Shown: positions 48,547-59,346, counted from the stretch's first letter. The stretch: DNA of 64,000 bases from Rickettsia endosymbiont of Lasioglossum villosulum (GCF_964026455.1 NZ_OZ032152.1:992001-1056000), one strand, 5' to 3'. Numbers and translations are program-made. The notes: a model not told the origin generated them from the sequence alone.

Positions 48547-48882
48547 ATGCCATTCTTAGCAACGGCACAGTAGTGTCCGGAGAAAATTGGAGTATTATTA
48601 AAACCGTCATTGCGAGCGGTCGTAGACCGCGTGGCAATCCAGAAAAATAGTAAAAAATAACTAATTTTAGCATTTTTTTACTTCCTTGCTTCGCCCTTAT
48701 TACTTTGTAATTCTTCTCGCAATGACGAAAAAACCTAATAATAACAACGTTTATTTTTTCTCCGGACACTACTGTAGCAACGGCGGGAATCCAGCATAAA
48801 GCGAGATACCTAAGCTTTTATATTCTAAAAAATTGCTGTATTTAGACTTTTTTTCCTAGATTCCCGCCGTTGCTTCGAATGA
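48547..48882. repeat. RPE interrupted by a MITE
   Basis: The arms ATGCCATTCTTAGCAACGGC (left, from 48547) and GATTCCCGCCGTTGCT followed by TCGAATGACAT (48859-48885) belong to one palindrome, whose left arm continues after the insert at 48776-48791 (AGCAACGGCGGGAATC). The 16-bp inner part is a perfect inverse complement. The insert is the 209-bp MITE at 48567. Confidence 0.7.
48567..48775. mobile_element. MITE with 20-bp terminal inverted repeats and a 9-bp target duplication
   Basis: The left end ACAGTAGTGTCCGGAGAAAA is a perfect inverse complement of the right end at 48756-48775. AGCAACGGC stands directly before (48558-48566) and after (48776-48784), a clean 9-base target duplication. The element is 209 bp and has no gene. 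Its middle (48606-48726) is a GTCATTGCGAG-type RPE. A 9-base duplication points to an IS4-like or related transposase supplied elsewhere; this is inference. Confidence 0.85.
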
Positions 48883-48971
48883 CATATAAGGTACTAGATT
48901 GCTTTGCTGGCTATTACGTAACATTTTCACAATAACAATGTTTAACTGTCTAGTACTATAAAGATAGTATA

Positions 48972-50486
48972 TTACACCATGATTTCATTATAACCTAGGG
49001 CATCATCAGTATGCTCTTCACCTTCGAGTTCAATATCTTCTTTTAAAGCTTCTGTAGCACAACTACTTAACATATCGTCTTTAGCTTGCTCTTCTTGCCA
49101 TTTTAAACTTGCTTGTTCAAAATTAACAACTCGTTCTTTTACTTCTTCTAATGTATAGCTTTCAGCCTTTTGTAAAAACTGCTCTATATCTTCTTTTAGG
49201 TCTGGATTTTTTTCACTAAATTCCTCAAAAAATTTCTTTACACCTGTTAATAGTTCAGCTTTTTCATATTCTATATCATCTTCAAAACCTTCATCTTCTA
49301 AATCTAAAACTTGTTTTTCGGGTTTAGCTTTTACAACTTCTATATTCTTATCCTCTTCAAATCCCTCATCCACAATATTATTCCTATCAAAAACATTAGA
49401 AAATAATTCTTTATAATAATCATTCTCAACAATTTTATTATCGGGGTTATTTTTATTATAATTAACGACCACCCTATCAACAATTTCTTTAAAATTTTCA
49501 TTATAATTTATATTCTTAAAATTAGAGCTTTCATGAATAGATTTGTTTGCTAGCTCTTTAAGTACTTGAAGATTTTCAGTGCTTGAATTACTCATTCCAG
49601 AATGCTCTTCTGGAATATAGGTAGCTATTTCTATTAGTTTATCACCAAAAATTTTTTGTGTGATCATTTCATCAGATAATTGCGTTGCATCTAAAATTTT
49701 ACCTGTTATATTGTTTTTTAATAACTCTATTATTCCTCCACCACAACAAATAGTTTGGTACTCATCATTTGATTCTTCTTTTAATGATAGATACATAGCA
49801 TTATCAATTTTATAATTATTTTCCTCCAATAATTTCCATGTCATTAAAGCCGGATCATTAGCATACACTCCTCCATCAATAATCGTATGATGTTTAGTGT
49901 TAGTTACATTGCTTAATGATTTACTAGGAAAAAATCCTGGTGCAGCAGTTATTCCTTGAATTATATCAGATAGTAAATAATTATTATCGTCACTTTTCCT
50001 AGCATCTATTGTAGAAAAAGTAATAAGCGGATTTTCTTTATTATCAAGGTCATAGCCTGTAACTATAACATCTCCGATTAAATCTTTTAAAGTGTAATCC
50101 TTACAATATTCTTTTAATAATTTTATTAAAGGTTCTGGAGAAAATTTGTAACTTAATAAGCCGTTTAAGCTCCATACTTTCCTAAAAGTTAATTCCTGCG
50201 GAAAAATATCTTGAGCCATTTTTTCAAATAAATCCACAACCTCTTGCATAGTAAGTAATGGTTTATGAGAATCATTAGGATCAGGTATTCCAGACAAAAT
50301 AGCAATAAGTCCACCAACACTAGTACCTCCTCTAACGGGAAATAATTCACATGTGGGCTTACCAGTTAATTGCTCTATATTGTTTAATATTACTACTTCT
50401 ATATCCCCTTTTACACCTCCTCCTTCTAATAATAAGAGATCTATTCCATTATCATTAGTTTTTACGCCATCTATTATCTCTGCCAT
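48972..50486 (-). CDS. Patatin-like phospholipase A2
   Basis: A serine-aspartate dyad lipase. The oxyanion box LLEGGGVKGD follows the start, the nucleophile serine is in RGGTSVGGL, and the catalytic Asp in DGGVYAND. The 504-residue length and cytoplasm-type start (no signal peptide) match the rickettsial Pat1 type, which is exported without a classic signal and helps escape from host vacuoles. The C-terminal third is acidic with a repeated EDEGFEDD-like motif. Inside it, VVNYNKNNPDNKIVENDYYKELF resembles a segment in the divergent gene at 50985, so a domain is shared. Confidence 0.9.
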   Translation of the reverse strand: MAEIIDGVKTNDNGIDLLLLEGGGVKGDIEVVILNNIEQLTGKPTCELFPVRGGTSVGGLIAILSGIPDPNDSHKPLLTMQEVVDLFEKMAQDIFPQELTFRKVWSLNGLLSYKFSPEPLIKLLKEYCKDYTLKDLIGDVIVTGYDLDNKENPLITFSTIDARKSDDNNYLLSDIIQGITAAPGFFPSKSLSNVTNTKHHTIIDGGVYANDPALMTWKLLEENNYKIDNAMYLSLKEESNDEYQTICCGGGIIELLKNNITGKILDATQLSDEMITQKIFGDKLIEIATYIPEEHSGMSNSSTENLQVLKELANKSIHESSNFKNINYNENFKEIVDRVVVNYNKNNPDNKIVENDYYKELFSNVFDRNNIVDEGFEEDKNIEVVKAKPEKQVLDLEDEGFEDDIEYEKAELLTGVKKFFEEFSEKNPDLKEDIEQFLQKAESYTLEEVKERVVNFEQASLKWQEEQAKDDMLSSCATEALKEDIELEGEEHTDDALGYNEIMV

Positions 50487-50649
50487 CACAATAACCCCAA
50501 AGTTTAATTGTGCGGTAATATATAATAAAAGTTAATAATTGTCAACTTATTGCTATTTGAATACTTAGTATATTTTAACTTGTTAAATAAAGTTACAACT
50601 ATTAGTAAACTATACTTGATGGATATTTAAAAAACTAAGGGTAGAAATT

Positions 50650-50979
50650 ATGATTGAGTATGATCCTAGAGAGGTAGGAAAGAAAGTTAATTCAATAAAA
50701 CCTAGTGTAAAAAAGGTGCTGGAGTTTTTTACTATACCTGATCAAAAACAAAATATTGTTCATTATATCCAAGGTAAAATTTTGGAATGTATGGCAAAAA
50801 AAGATGTTATTACTGCTGTTGCCCTAATTGATTGCGTTTTAGGTATTACAGGAATTGATGGACAGGAACTTAATTTAAAATTTATAGAACCAGTAGCAAT
50901 TCAACATAATTATGAAGATTTTGCTGTTAGTTTCTTAGGATCATGTAAAGCTTTAAATTACATTGAAGAAAATAATTAG
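50650..50979 (+). CDS. Small protein of unknown function, divergent from patatin
   Basis: 109 residues, mostly helical, no signal peptide or membrane helix. Start MIEYDPREVGKKVNSIKPSVKKVLEFF, then a hydrophobic run VITAVALIDCVLGITGIDGQELNL. It is followed 5 bases later by the frameshifted large unknown gene in the same direction. No family is recognised. It might be a small partner of the next gene. Confidence 0.55.
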   Translation: MIEYDPREVGKKVNSIKPSVKKVLEFFTIPDQKQNIVHYIQGKILECMAKKDVITAVALIDCVLGITGIDGQELNLKFIEPVAIQHNYEDFAVSFLGSCKALNYIEENN

Positions 50980-50984
50980 TATTT

Positions 50985-52888
50985 ATGAAAAAAATATATA
51001 TAGATAGCTCAAGTTCAGGAGAAGAAAGAGAAAATCAAGTAGTTACTAAAATTAAGCAGGTAGATTATCATAATTATTTATTAGGTAATATATTAAATTT
51101 TAAGCATATAAATAATGCTGATGAATTTAAAACTAAACTAGGACTAATACTACATAATTTAGCTGATAGATTATTTAAAAGCTCAATAATTAATAATACT
51201 TATCAAAACATTAAAGCTACAAAATTAAGTTTAAGTACTGAAAAATATAATAAAATACTAGATGATATAAAAACTGTTTTTAACAAGCAACTAAATCAGT
51301 TATTTATTAATTATAATAAAGAAAATCCTATAATAGATGATGATTATATTGACTTATTTAACTTTATATTTGATAGAAATTTAAAATTACCACAAACTTT
51401 TATTTTAAAAGATACAATTACCATCGCTAATGTGAGAGAAATTTTACTTAAAGAATTGCAAAATTCTACAATTAATTTAAAACCATTATTTAAAAATCCA
51501 TTAGAAATCAATTCAACTTTCAATAATGTAGGGGAAATTTTATCTTATTCAAAACTCAATACTAGGAATATTAAAAACACATTAAAATATATAAAAATAC
51601 AAGAAGCAAACAATTATAACTCATCTACTGTTTATAAAATTTCAAATTCTCAATTAGAAGTTTTTACAGATATTCATATATTGCATTATAAAACAAGTAA
51701 CGTGTACAAACAGAAAAGTTTGGATTTGGAACTTATAAAGAAATTTTTCAAGAAATATCAAATAATGAACCATACAAAAAAAACATAATAAAACGTATTT
51801 TTGAAGTTGTTCAAAATAAAGAGCATGATAATTTAATAGAATTACCTAAAAAACTAAATAATTTTGCTGAACAACTAACTCATTTATTATTTATAATTGA
51901 GATGCAAAGAAATAATGCAACATTATTTACTGCTCCTATATTCCTTGAGCTTGTTGCACAAGATAGCAAATATCTAAAAACAGATTTTTTTCCTATGGCT
52001 ACTCATACAGCAGTCTCACAAGCAAGAGGTATAGCGTATTCTTATCCTCTTGAACTTCCAAACAGTTATTTTATGGATTATGACACATATAATGTAACTC
52101 AAGGGAACTTATTACTTAGACAAGAAGGGCATGTTTTCGTTGAATGGCTCCAGAAAGTTATGGGTAATGATAAATTAAATAATATTACTCAAATATTTAA
52201 TCTAATATATACAAAAAAAGTTCTTCAAGAGAAAGAAATAGATTCAATAAAGCTACAAGAAATACAAGCATTCTTAGGTTCTATAGGGAAGCTAAAAAAT
52301 TATCCTGCTAATTTAATAAAAGTATTAGAGGAAAATCTACATAATTTAATTCCTCATTTTGGCAGTCGACCAGAACAATATTTACTATTATTTAAAGAAG
52401 CACTATTAAAAAAAACCATATTTTCAAAGAAAGTTAAAGATTTGATAGAAAATACATTTTTTGAATTCCAAAAAATATTACCTAAGCTTGACTCTTTTTT
52501 AGTCAAAGTCCAAGCAGATTTAAAAAAGGATATCAAGAAAATTATCCCTGAGATTTTACAAATTTTATGTGCGAAGATAAAAGAATGGTACAATATTGAT
52601 GCACCTGAATATATCACAAATGTAAAAACAGTAGAAGAACTTAAAAATAAAGAAGTATTAAAAGATATTACAGCCAAAATAAATAACTCTAATTCTATAT
52701 TTTCTCAATCCGGAGATAAATTAAAATTTTCAATACCTCCTATTAAAAGAAAACTAGTTAGTACTGAAAATATTAATAACAAACTTTTAAAAACTCATAA
52801 TGAAGAAAATTATGATTCAAGTTTAGATGATGCAATAAAAGAATATTATAAGATAATGGGGGAAGATAGCAGCTCTATATCCTTGTAA
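50985..52888 (+). pseudogene. Large unknown protein, broken by a frameshift; shares a segment with the patatin
   Basis: Two frames: 50985-51788 and 51902-52888. Upstream of the second ATG its frame stays open back to about 51705, reading EKFGFGTYKEIFQEISNN and then KRIFEVVQNKEHDNLIE, in the same style as the first part, so one frameshift near 51705 separates them. The intact protein would have about 630 residues. In the first part, LFINYNKENPIIDDDYIDLF is like the patatin segment VVNYNKNNPDN...DYYKELF. No catalytic motif is seen. The gene is likely a secreted or effector-type protein by style and neighbour, which is inference. Confidence 0.6.
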
Positions 52889-53432
52889 AACTACTATTAA
52901 TATTATAATTTTTTTCTGGTCCTAGGACTTGGTAATTAAGAATAAAGAAATCAGGATTTAGAAATATATAGGTAGCATTATAGTGGTCTTTACCGCATAA
53001 ATGTCTACCTACAGCCTTTATACTCTTCTGCTCTGAAGAATTGGCTCTGCAAAACTTCGGGGAACTTACATGCTTGCCTATTAAGCATGGGCTATGTGTG
53101 CTTATCCCTTGTTTTACATTCCAGTTCTTCAAATCATTTGAGTATATATTATTGATGAAATCTAACTGATAAAACAAGCTATTCTCTGGAGTAGTAAAAT
53201 ATTTGATGATATTATTATTTTCCAGAATATATTTATATTCTTTTACTGCAAATATTTGATTATCACAGCCATAATAATTAAAGCTCAGCTCTTCCTTATA
53301 TAGTAATTCGTTAGGATTAATTTCTAAAAAATACGCCCACCCTTCCCCATAACCATAATTCTCTATGGTTCTTTTAATATCGTACTTCCCAGAAAGTTTT
53401 GCAAAGATTTTATTTTTTCCAAAATTCTTCAT
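52875..53432 (-). CDS. DUF6314-like protein with an inserted repeat peptide
   Basis: 185 residues. The parts [76 protein letters not shown] are in the order of the small DUF6314 family (key parts only). Between NV and HLCGKDHY lies a foreign-looking stretch, [19 protein letters not shown] and on, which is Cys/Ser/Lys-rich and probably comes from an RPE of another class in frame (53014-53118). Function unknown. Its 3' end overlaps the broken gene on the other strand by 14 bases. Confidence 0.55.
   Translation of the reverse strand: MKNFGKNKIFAKLSGKYDIKRTIENYGYGEGWAYFLEINPNELLYKEELSFNYYGCDNQIFAVKEYKYILENNNIIKYFTTPENSLFYQLDFINNIYSNDLKNWNVKQGISTHSPCLIGKHVSSPKFCRANSSEQKSIKAVGRHLCGKDHYNATYIFLNPDFFILNYQVLGPEKNYNINSSFTRI
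53014..53118. repeat. Likely RPE of another class within the DUF6314-like gene
   Basis: TGCTCTGAAGAATTGGCTCTGC, ACTTCGGGGAACTTACATGCTTGCC and AAGCATGG form local inverted repeats (CATGCTT...AAGCATG). It encodes about 35 residues that do not fit the family pattern. Confidence 0.45.
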
Positions 53433-53583
53433 GAGTAATGCAGTCTTCTAACGGTTCTTTACTAGCTTTAAGAATTTTCTCAACTAATCCAGGCACAGAA
53501 TAAATAGCTAGAGTTTCTTGCAACCCTTCATATTCTTCTTCTGATATAATCACCGCATTATTATATTTGCCTTTAATAGAGTC
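53410..53583 (-). pseudogene. C-terminal remnant of a Phd/YefM-type antitoxin
   Basis: A minus-strand frame without a start encodes KGKYNNAVIISEEEY, EGLQETLAIYSVPGLVEKIL and [17 protein letters not shown], the end of a YefM/Phd antitoxin. The upstream end is a TAA (53586-53584), then an RPE. The frame overlaps the start of the DUF6314-like gene by 23 bases. The 5' part of the antitoxin is gone, and no toxin lies next to it. Confidence 0.65.
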
Positions 53584-53594
53584 TTAATATTACT

Positions 53595-53638
53595 TCATGA
53601 GATTGCCACGTCAAGACTTTGTCTCTCCTCGCAATGAC
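53595..53638. repeat. Half RPE
   Basis: TCATGAGATTGCCACGTC ... CTCCTCGCAATGAC is one arm of the GTCATTGCGAG repeat. It sits next to the antitoxin remnant, which suggests the deletion there involved the repeat. Confidence 0.65.
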
Positions 53639-53645
53639 ACATAAG

Positions 53646-55037
53646 CTAATTCTGCAAGATTTTCATCATTAGGTTAATTTCTTCGCGTAATTCTAAGTCA
53701 CTTTCTAGTAGCTCTTCTACTTTTTTGATGGCATGCATAACTGTTGTGTGGTCTTTTTTACCGAATTTTTTACCTATATCGACTAGACTTTTAGGGGTAA
53801 GGATTTTACTTAAATACATAGCTATCTGACGCGGTCTTGCAATAGCACGCATTCTTCTTGGCGATGACATATCAGATAATTTAATATTGTAACGATTAGC
53901 TACTTTTTTCTGAATATCTTCAACTGTAATTATCCTTTCATTAGAACGGAGCAAATCTCTTAAAATATTTTGTGTATTTTCGAGTGTTATTTCTTTTGCA
54001 GTAAAGTTAGAGTAGGCAATAACCTTATTTAACGCTCCCTCAAGCTCTCTTACATTTGAAACAATCTTAGAAGCTAAAAAATCAATTACATCTTTTGGAA
54101 CTTTAACGTTCATCTGCTCAATTTTAGACTCTAAAATACCAAGACGTAACTCATAAGTAGTGCTATGAACGTCTGCCACTAAACCCCACCCTAAACGGGA
54201 TTTAATTCGGTCTTCAATATCATCTAAATCGGAAGGCGACCTATCGCAAGAAATAACCATCTGACGGTTATTATCAATCAGCGTATTGAACGTATGGAAG
54301 AACTCTTCCTGCGTACTATCTTTACCACAAATAAATTGAATATCATCAATCATTAATACATCAACTGAGCGAAATTTCTCTTTAAAAGACATTACTTCTT
54401 TGTTACGCAAAGCCTTAACAAATTGGTACATAAATTTTTCTGCCGACATGTATATAACCTTACGGCTTGGATTATTCTGTTTTATGTACCAACCAATTGC
54501 ATGCATTAAATGGGTTTTACCAAGCCCTACCCCACCATATAGGAAAAGAGGGTTAGATTCGGAAACTGCACTTGAAGATTCAGCTACTGCTCTTGCAGCA
54601 GCATAAGCAAGCTCATTTGGAGCACCAACAACAAAATTATCGAAAGTAAAACGTATATCAAGTGTTGAGAAAATATTTTCTGAATTAAGCTCGCTACTAC
54701 CAATATCGGCAAAAGTTTTAGTAGGCAACTCAAGAGTTGCTTGATTAGATGCCGGCAATTCTTTAGTAATTATTTCTACTGTTTTAATAGCATTATTATA
54801 ATGCTGAAATAATTGCAATATAACGACAGAATATTTAGATTTTATCCAATCTCTAATAAAATTAGTAGGAGCACAAAGGATAACAGTATTTAGTGAAGAT
54901 TCTATAAAATTGACCTTACTAAACCAGCTATTATATAAAGCCTCACCGTAATAGTTATAAAGGTCTTGGGTTACGTTACTCCAGACATTTACACTATTAT
55001 CATTTTGATTTGTTAAAATTATTTGATTAGTATTCAC
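53646..55037 (-). CDS. dnaA: Chromosomal replication initiator DnaA
   Basis: DnaA opens the origin of replication. 463 residues, all four domains: the N-terminal DnaB-interacting domain, a linker, the AAA+ domain with [16 protein letters not shown] and [10 protein letters not shown], and the C-terminal DNA-binding helix-turn-helix with [18 protein letters not shown]. It is preceded at zero distance by a rhodanese gene. No DnaA-box cluster or origin was recognised nearby, so dnaA seems not to mark the origin here. Confidence 0.98.
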   Translation of the reverse strand: MNTNQIILTNQNDNSVNVWSNVTQDLYNYYGEALYNSWFSKVNFIESSLNTVILCAPTNFIRDWIKSKYSVVILQLFQHYNNAIKTVEIITKELPASNQATLELPTKTFADIGSSELNSENIFSTLDIRFTFDNFVVGAPNELAYAAARAVAESSSAVSESNPLFLYGGVGLGKTHLMHAIGWYIKQNNPSRKVIYMSAEKFMYQFVKALRNKEVMSFKEKFRSVDVLMIDDIQFICGKDSTQEEFFHTFNTLIDNNRQMVISCDRSPSDLDDIEDRIKSRLGWGLVADVHSTTYELRLGILESKIEQMNVKVPKDVIDFLASKIVSNVRELEGALNKVIAYSNFTAKEITLENTQNILRDLLRSNERIITVEDIQKKVANRYNIKLSDMSSPRRMRAIARPRQIAMYLSKILTPKSLVDIGKKFGKKDHTTVMHAIKKVEELLESDLELREEINLMMKILQN

Positions 55038-55427
55038 TTAAAACTGCCACGGTAAGTTATTTTGTTTCCAGCCTTTATTTTGAAGATTTCCTTCGAAACC
55101 ATCAATAATATTATAACAATTTTTATAACCTATATTAGCCATAAAATTTGCTGCCATTAATGATCTATGCCCTGATCTGCATAAAAAAAATATAATGTTA
55201 GACATTTTATCATCAATAATAGATAAAAATCTATCTTCAAAATCTCTATTCAGCTCCATAAAAGGTGATAGCTGCCAGCTTAAAAAGATTACATTATTTT
55301 TATTACTCAAACTCGGAACACCCACATGTTTCCATTCTTCTTCTGTTCTAACATCAACAAGAAAAGTATTATTATTTGAAACCAGCATATTATAAGCTTC
55401 TTTAGAACAGATATTTTGAACTAACAT
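55038..55427 (-). CDS. Rhodanese-like domain protein
   Basis: A single rhodanese domain of 129 residues. The first strand and CH2A-like motif LVDVRTEEEWKHVGVP is present, and the active-site cysteine is in FLCRSGHRSLMAANFM. The end, FEGNLQNKGWKQNNLPW, is also conserved. It should carry persulfide sulfur or act as a phosphatase-like domain; the substrate is unknown. It lies directly before dnaA. Confidence 0.9.
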   Translation of the reverse strand: MLVQNICSKEAYNMLVSNNNTFLVDVRTEEEWKHVGVPSLSNKNNVIFLSWQLSPFMELNRDFEDRFLSIIDDKMSNIIFFLCRSGHRSLMAANFMANIGYKNCYNIIDGFEGNLQNKGWKQNNLPWQF

Positions 55428-55610
55428 ATTTTGCCTATATATTGCTGTTATATATAATAAAAATGTTTAAACTATTGGATTTTATTCATGCGAAGATGAA
55501 TTTATTAAGATAGTATAGCTTTCGTAAAACCTTAAATATTTTTAAAATATTCTTGGTCTCTGATAGTTTTAATAATATTATCATAAAAAAATTTTGCAAG
55601 ATTTTATAAC

Positions 55611-55874
55611 ATGAATAAATTAAATAAAAACTCTTTACAAAAGAAACTTTTTTATCGTAGTAAAAATCGTGGCTGCAAAGAAATGGATTATATATTAGAC
55701 AATTTTGCTAGTCTTTATCTACCTTTCATGGCGGAAGAAAAACTTTTAAGCTATACTTTAATACTTGATCAAAATGACAATGATCTTTATAATTGGATTA
55801 CTAATAAATCTTCCGTTCCTTCTAATTTAGATGCCGAAATAATGGAGCAATTACGCAAAATAATAAAAATATAA
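55611..55874 (+). CDS. sdhE: Succinate dehydrogenase assembly factor SdhE
   Basis: SdhE promotes attachment of FAD to SdhA. 87 residues, all-helical. The [11 protein letters not shown] segment carries the family RGxxE-type motif (here RGCKE), and the end [12 protein letters not shown] is typical. It lies 13 bases upstream of the broken mfd gene, in the same direction. Confidence 0.85.
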   Translation: MNKLNKNSLQKKLFYRSKNRGCKEMDYILDNFASLYLPFMAEEKLLSYTLILDQNDNDLYNWITNKSSVPSNLDAEIMEQLRKIIKI

Positions 55875-55887
55875 TTTCCCATCATAC

Positions 55888-58800
55888 ATGTTACAACAAA
55901 AATTTCCACAAGCTGCTAAATCTTTCTTCACAATTGATAGCTTTATAAAGAATTCTAAGCAAGATTTCATTTTAGTTACAAGTAATGAAGAAGAGGCGTT
56001 GCAATTATACAAGCAGGCTTTATTTTTTTTACCGAGCGAAAATATATATTATTTTCCGAGCTATGATACAATTCCTTATGACCATACGTCACCAAATTGC
56101 AATATACTATCTAAGCGAGCCGAAACATTAACCAAACTTACGACCAATAAAGGAAATAAATTAGTCATTACTCAAGCAACGAATTTATTGAATAAATTAC
56201 CGCCTAGAGAATTCTTTGCTAAATATTATCTAAAATTATTTCCTAAAATGAAGCTGAGTGCAAATGAGTTAAGTAAGTTTTTGGTAGAAAATAGCTTTAC
56301 GAGGAATGCAAGCACTGTTGATGTTGGAGAATTTGCAGTTAGAGGCGAGATTGTTGACTTAATATTACCTGAATCTAAAGGCTATAGAATTAATTTTAGC
56401 TGGGATTATGTCGAGTAAACAATTTGATATTGATACCCAAATCTCAACTAAATCTTGTAATGAACTAATTATTAGTCCAGCAAATGAGATAGTTTTAAAT
56501 TCTGAAACAATCAGTAATTTTAAAGATAATTACCTGCGTAATTTTGGAGTTAACCATACCTATGAAGCAATAACCGGCGGAAGAAAGTTCTCAGGTTATG
56601 AGCAGTTACTACCTTTATTTTATGATGACTATTCCGGTTTAATAGATTATCTTAATAAGCCGGTCATTATCTTTGATAATCTAACAAAGCAGGCTATTTT
56701 AGAATTTGAGCATAGCTATAATGATTTTTACAAAGCAAGGCTAGATGCCAATAAGCTTAAATTTAACAGCTTTTACCCTACTCTTTCACCCTCCCAGCTA
56801 TATTTTACTTCTCTTGAAGCTATAGAATTACTTGAGCAGGAAAATAATATCCTAATTAGTTATGAAAATTCCGAACAGGCTAGCATAGTTGAAAATATAG
56901 CAGCTGCAAGCTTTGTAGAAAAGAAAACTGTTTTTGATAAGCTGTTTGAAGTTATCAAAGCTAATTCTCGTAAGAAAATTATTATAGGCTCAAGCGTTTT
57001 AAGTAGCTTTGAAAGAGTTAAAAGTATAATCGGAAATTATGAATATAATTATAATCAAGTAGAGTATTTGGAAGAAGCAAATCTTGGTGCAATAAATATT
57101 GCCATATTACCCTTAAATCAAAGCTTTTCTACTCCTGAATATTTATTTATTGCAGCTAGCGAGCTATTAGAAGAAAAAGTTATCACTACAAACACTAATA
57201 AGAAACTCAAAAATATTTTACTTGAGCTTGATCATTTAGCCGAGGGAGAACTAATAGTCCATAAAGATCATGGTATAGGGCAGTTCTTAAAGCTTGAAGC
57301 TTTAGAAATTAAAGGCAAGCTTCATGATTTCTTAAAGATTCTCTATGCCGGTAATGATAAGCTATATATACCCGTTGAAAATATTGAGGTAATAAAGAAA
57401 TATGGCAGTGATGTTGCCCAGCTTGATAAGCTCAGAAGCGTCTCATGGCAAAAAAATAAAGCTAAGCTTAAAAACCGTATTAAGGAAATTGCCTTGCATT
57501 TAATGCAAATAGCTGCCAAGAGAAAACTTAATACCACTGCTGCTATTGAATTTGACCTTGAAGAATATGATAAATTTTGTGCTAAATTTCCTTTTACCGA
57601 AACTGAAGATCAATTAAATGCAATAAATGATATTAGAGAAGATTTAAGCAATGGCATGCTAATGGATAGGCTAATATGCGGAGATGTTGGCTTTGGTAAA
57701 ACTGAAGTAGCAATGCGTGCTGCCTTTATGGTTGCTAAATCCCTAAACGAAAATTCACCGCAAGTGGCGGTTGTCGTACCAACTACTATTCTATGCAGCC
57801 AACATTTTGCAAGATTTACCGAAAGATTTAAAGATTTTGGCTTAAATATCAAGCAATTATCTAGTGTTGTTAGCTCCAAAGAAGCAAAGATTGTAAGATC
57901 GGAACTTGAAAGCGGTAAGATAAATATAATAATAGGTACGCATTCTTTACTACATAAAGTTACTAAATTTTGTAACCTTAAACTATTAATTATAGATGAA
58001 GAACAGCATTTCGGCGTTGGCCAAAAGGAATTCCTTAAATCGCTAAAATCTTCTACCCATGTGCTTGCAATGTCTGCGACTCCAATACCTCGCACCTTAC
58101 AAATGTCGATGACCGGCTTAAAAGAGCTAAGCATTATCGCAACACCTCCGCTAAATAGGCTGGAAATCCGCACCTCTGTTATGCCGTTTGATCCTGTTAT
58201 TATCAGGGATGCATTACTGCGTGAGCATTTTAGGGGCGGTAAAAGCTTTTTTGTCGTTCCAAGAATTAATGATATAGAAGATATCGAAAAGCAGTTAAAG
58301 CAAATAGTCCCTGAATTAAGCTATAAAGTAGCACATGGTAAAATGTCACCGAATAAAATTGATGAGATTATGAGCGAATTTTATGCCAGCAAATTCGATA
58401 TATTAATCTCAACAACTATAATAGAGTCAGGAATTGACATACAAGACGCTAATACTATGATTATCCATAAAGCCGATATGCTGGGCTTGAGTCAATTATA
58501 TCAGTTACGGGGTAGAATTGGACGAGGTAAGATGCGAGGTTATGCCTACTTAACGCTGCCAAGTCATAAGAAAATGATGCCACATAGCTTAAGACGTTTA
58601 GAGATAATCCAGAATAGCGTGCTCTCGGTTCAGGCTTTACTATCGCAAGTCATGATATGGATTTACGAGGTTTTGGTAATTTAATCGGTGAAGAGCAATC
58701 AGGACAAATTAGAGAAGTTGGAACAGAGCTTTACCAAGAAATGCTGGAAGAACAGATAGCTATTTTTAAAGATGAGCCAATAAGCGGTGAACAGCCTTTC

Positions 58801-59232
58801 ATCCCGACTATTAATTTAGGTTTATCGGTCTTTATTCCTGATAATTATGTATCGGATTCAGTTCTAAAGCTTGGTTTATATAGAAGAATAGGTAATCTAA
58901 ACGATGATTTAGAAGTAGAAAAATTTAAAGACGAAATGATAGATAGATTTGGCAGCCTGCCAACTGAATTTAATAATTTACTTGATATTGTTAAAATAAA
59001 ATTATTATGCTTTAAGTTGAACATTGAAAATCTAGATTCAGGCGATAACGGTTTTGTAATTAAATTTTATAAAAACGCTGATATGGCTGATAAGATTCTA
59101 AAATTCGTCAGTACCTATACTGCTAACGCAAAAATTAAACCTGATAATAAATTAGTATTTATCAAGAAATTAGTAGGTAAGAATATAATTGCTGAGGCGA
59201 ATCAGTTGTTGTGGAATTTATCGGAGGTTTAA
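55888..59232 (+). pseudogene. mfd: Transcription-repair coupling factor Mfd, broken by two frameshifts
   Basis: Mfd removes stalled RNA polymerase and recruits UvrA. Three frames together cover the whole protein: 55888-56418 (UvrB-interacting domain; ends INFSWDYVE), 56408-58684 (CarD-like [19 protein letters not shown], helicase with [24 protein letters not shown] and [10 protein letters not shown]) and 58657-59232 (C-terminal domain). The first break is at about 56415, where one extra T, or loss of two bases, shifts the frame. The second is at about 58618, where a one-base loss breaks LEIIQN...[19 protein letters not shown]. Repairing both would give about 1,115 residues, the family norm. 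With both breaks the motor is cut off from its end, so function is likely lost. A strong terminator follows. Confidence 0.88.
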
Positions 59233-59251
59233 ACTGTTTTCTATAACTTGA

Positions 59252-59299
59252 AAGATAGAAGACAAAAAACTGCCTTCTATCTTATTTTTACTTTTTTTA
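59252..59299 (+). terminator. Intrinsic terminator after mfd
   Basis: AAGATAGAAG and CTTCTATCTT make a 10-bp stem with a 12-base loop, followed by ATTTTTACTTTTTTT. It is the best classical terminator in the window. Confidence 0.8.
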
Positions 59300-59346
59300 T
59301 AAAATTAGTAATGAAAAAGCAGTAAAACTATATTATTATTATTTAC

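Noticed and set aside
48545..48769. Open frame of 74 codons on the minus strand
   Set aside because: It spans the MITE and its inner RPE and shows no protein-like pattern.
53646..55037. Replication origin next to dnaA
   Set aside because: No cluster of DnaA boxes or AT-rich unwinding repeats was recognised around the gene, and it is bordered by a rhodanese gene and an RPE.
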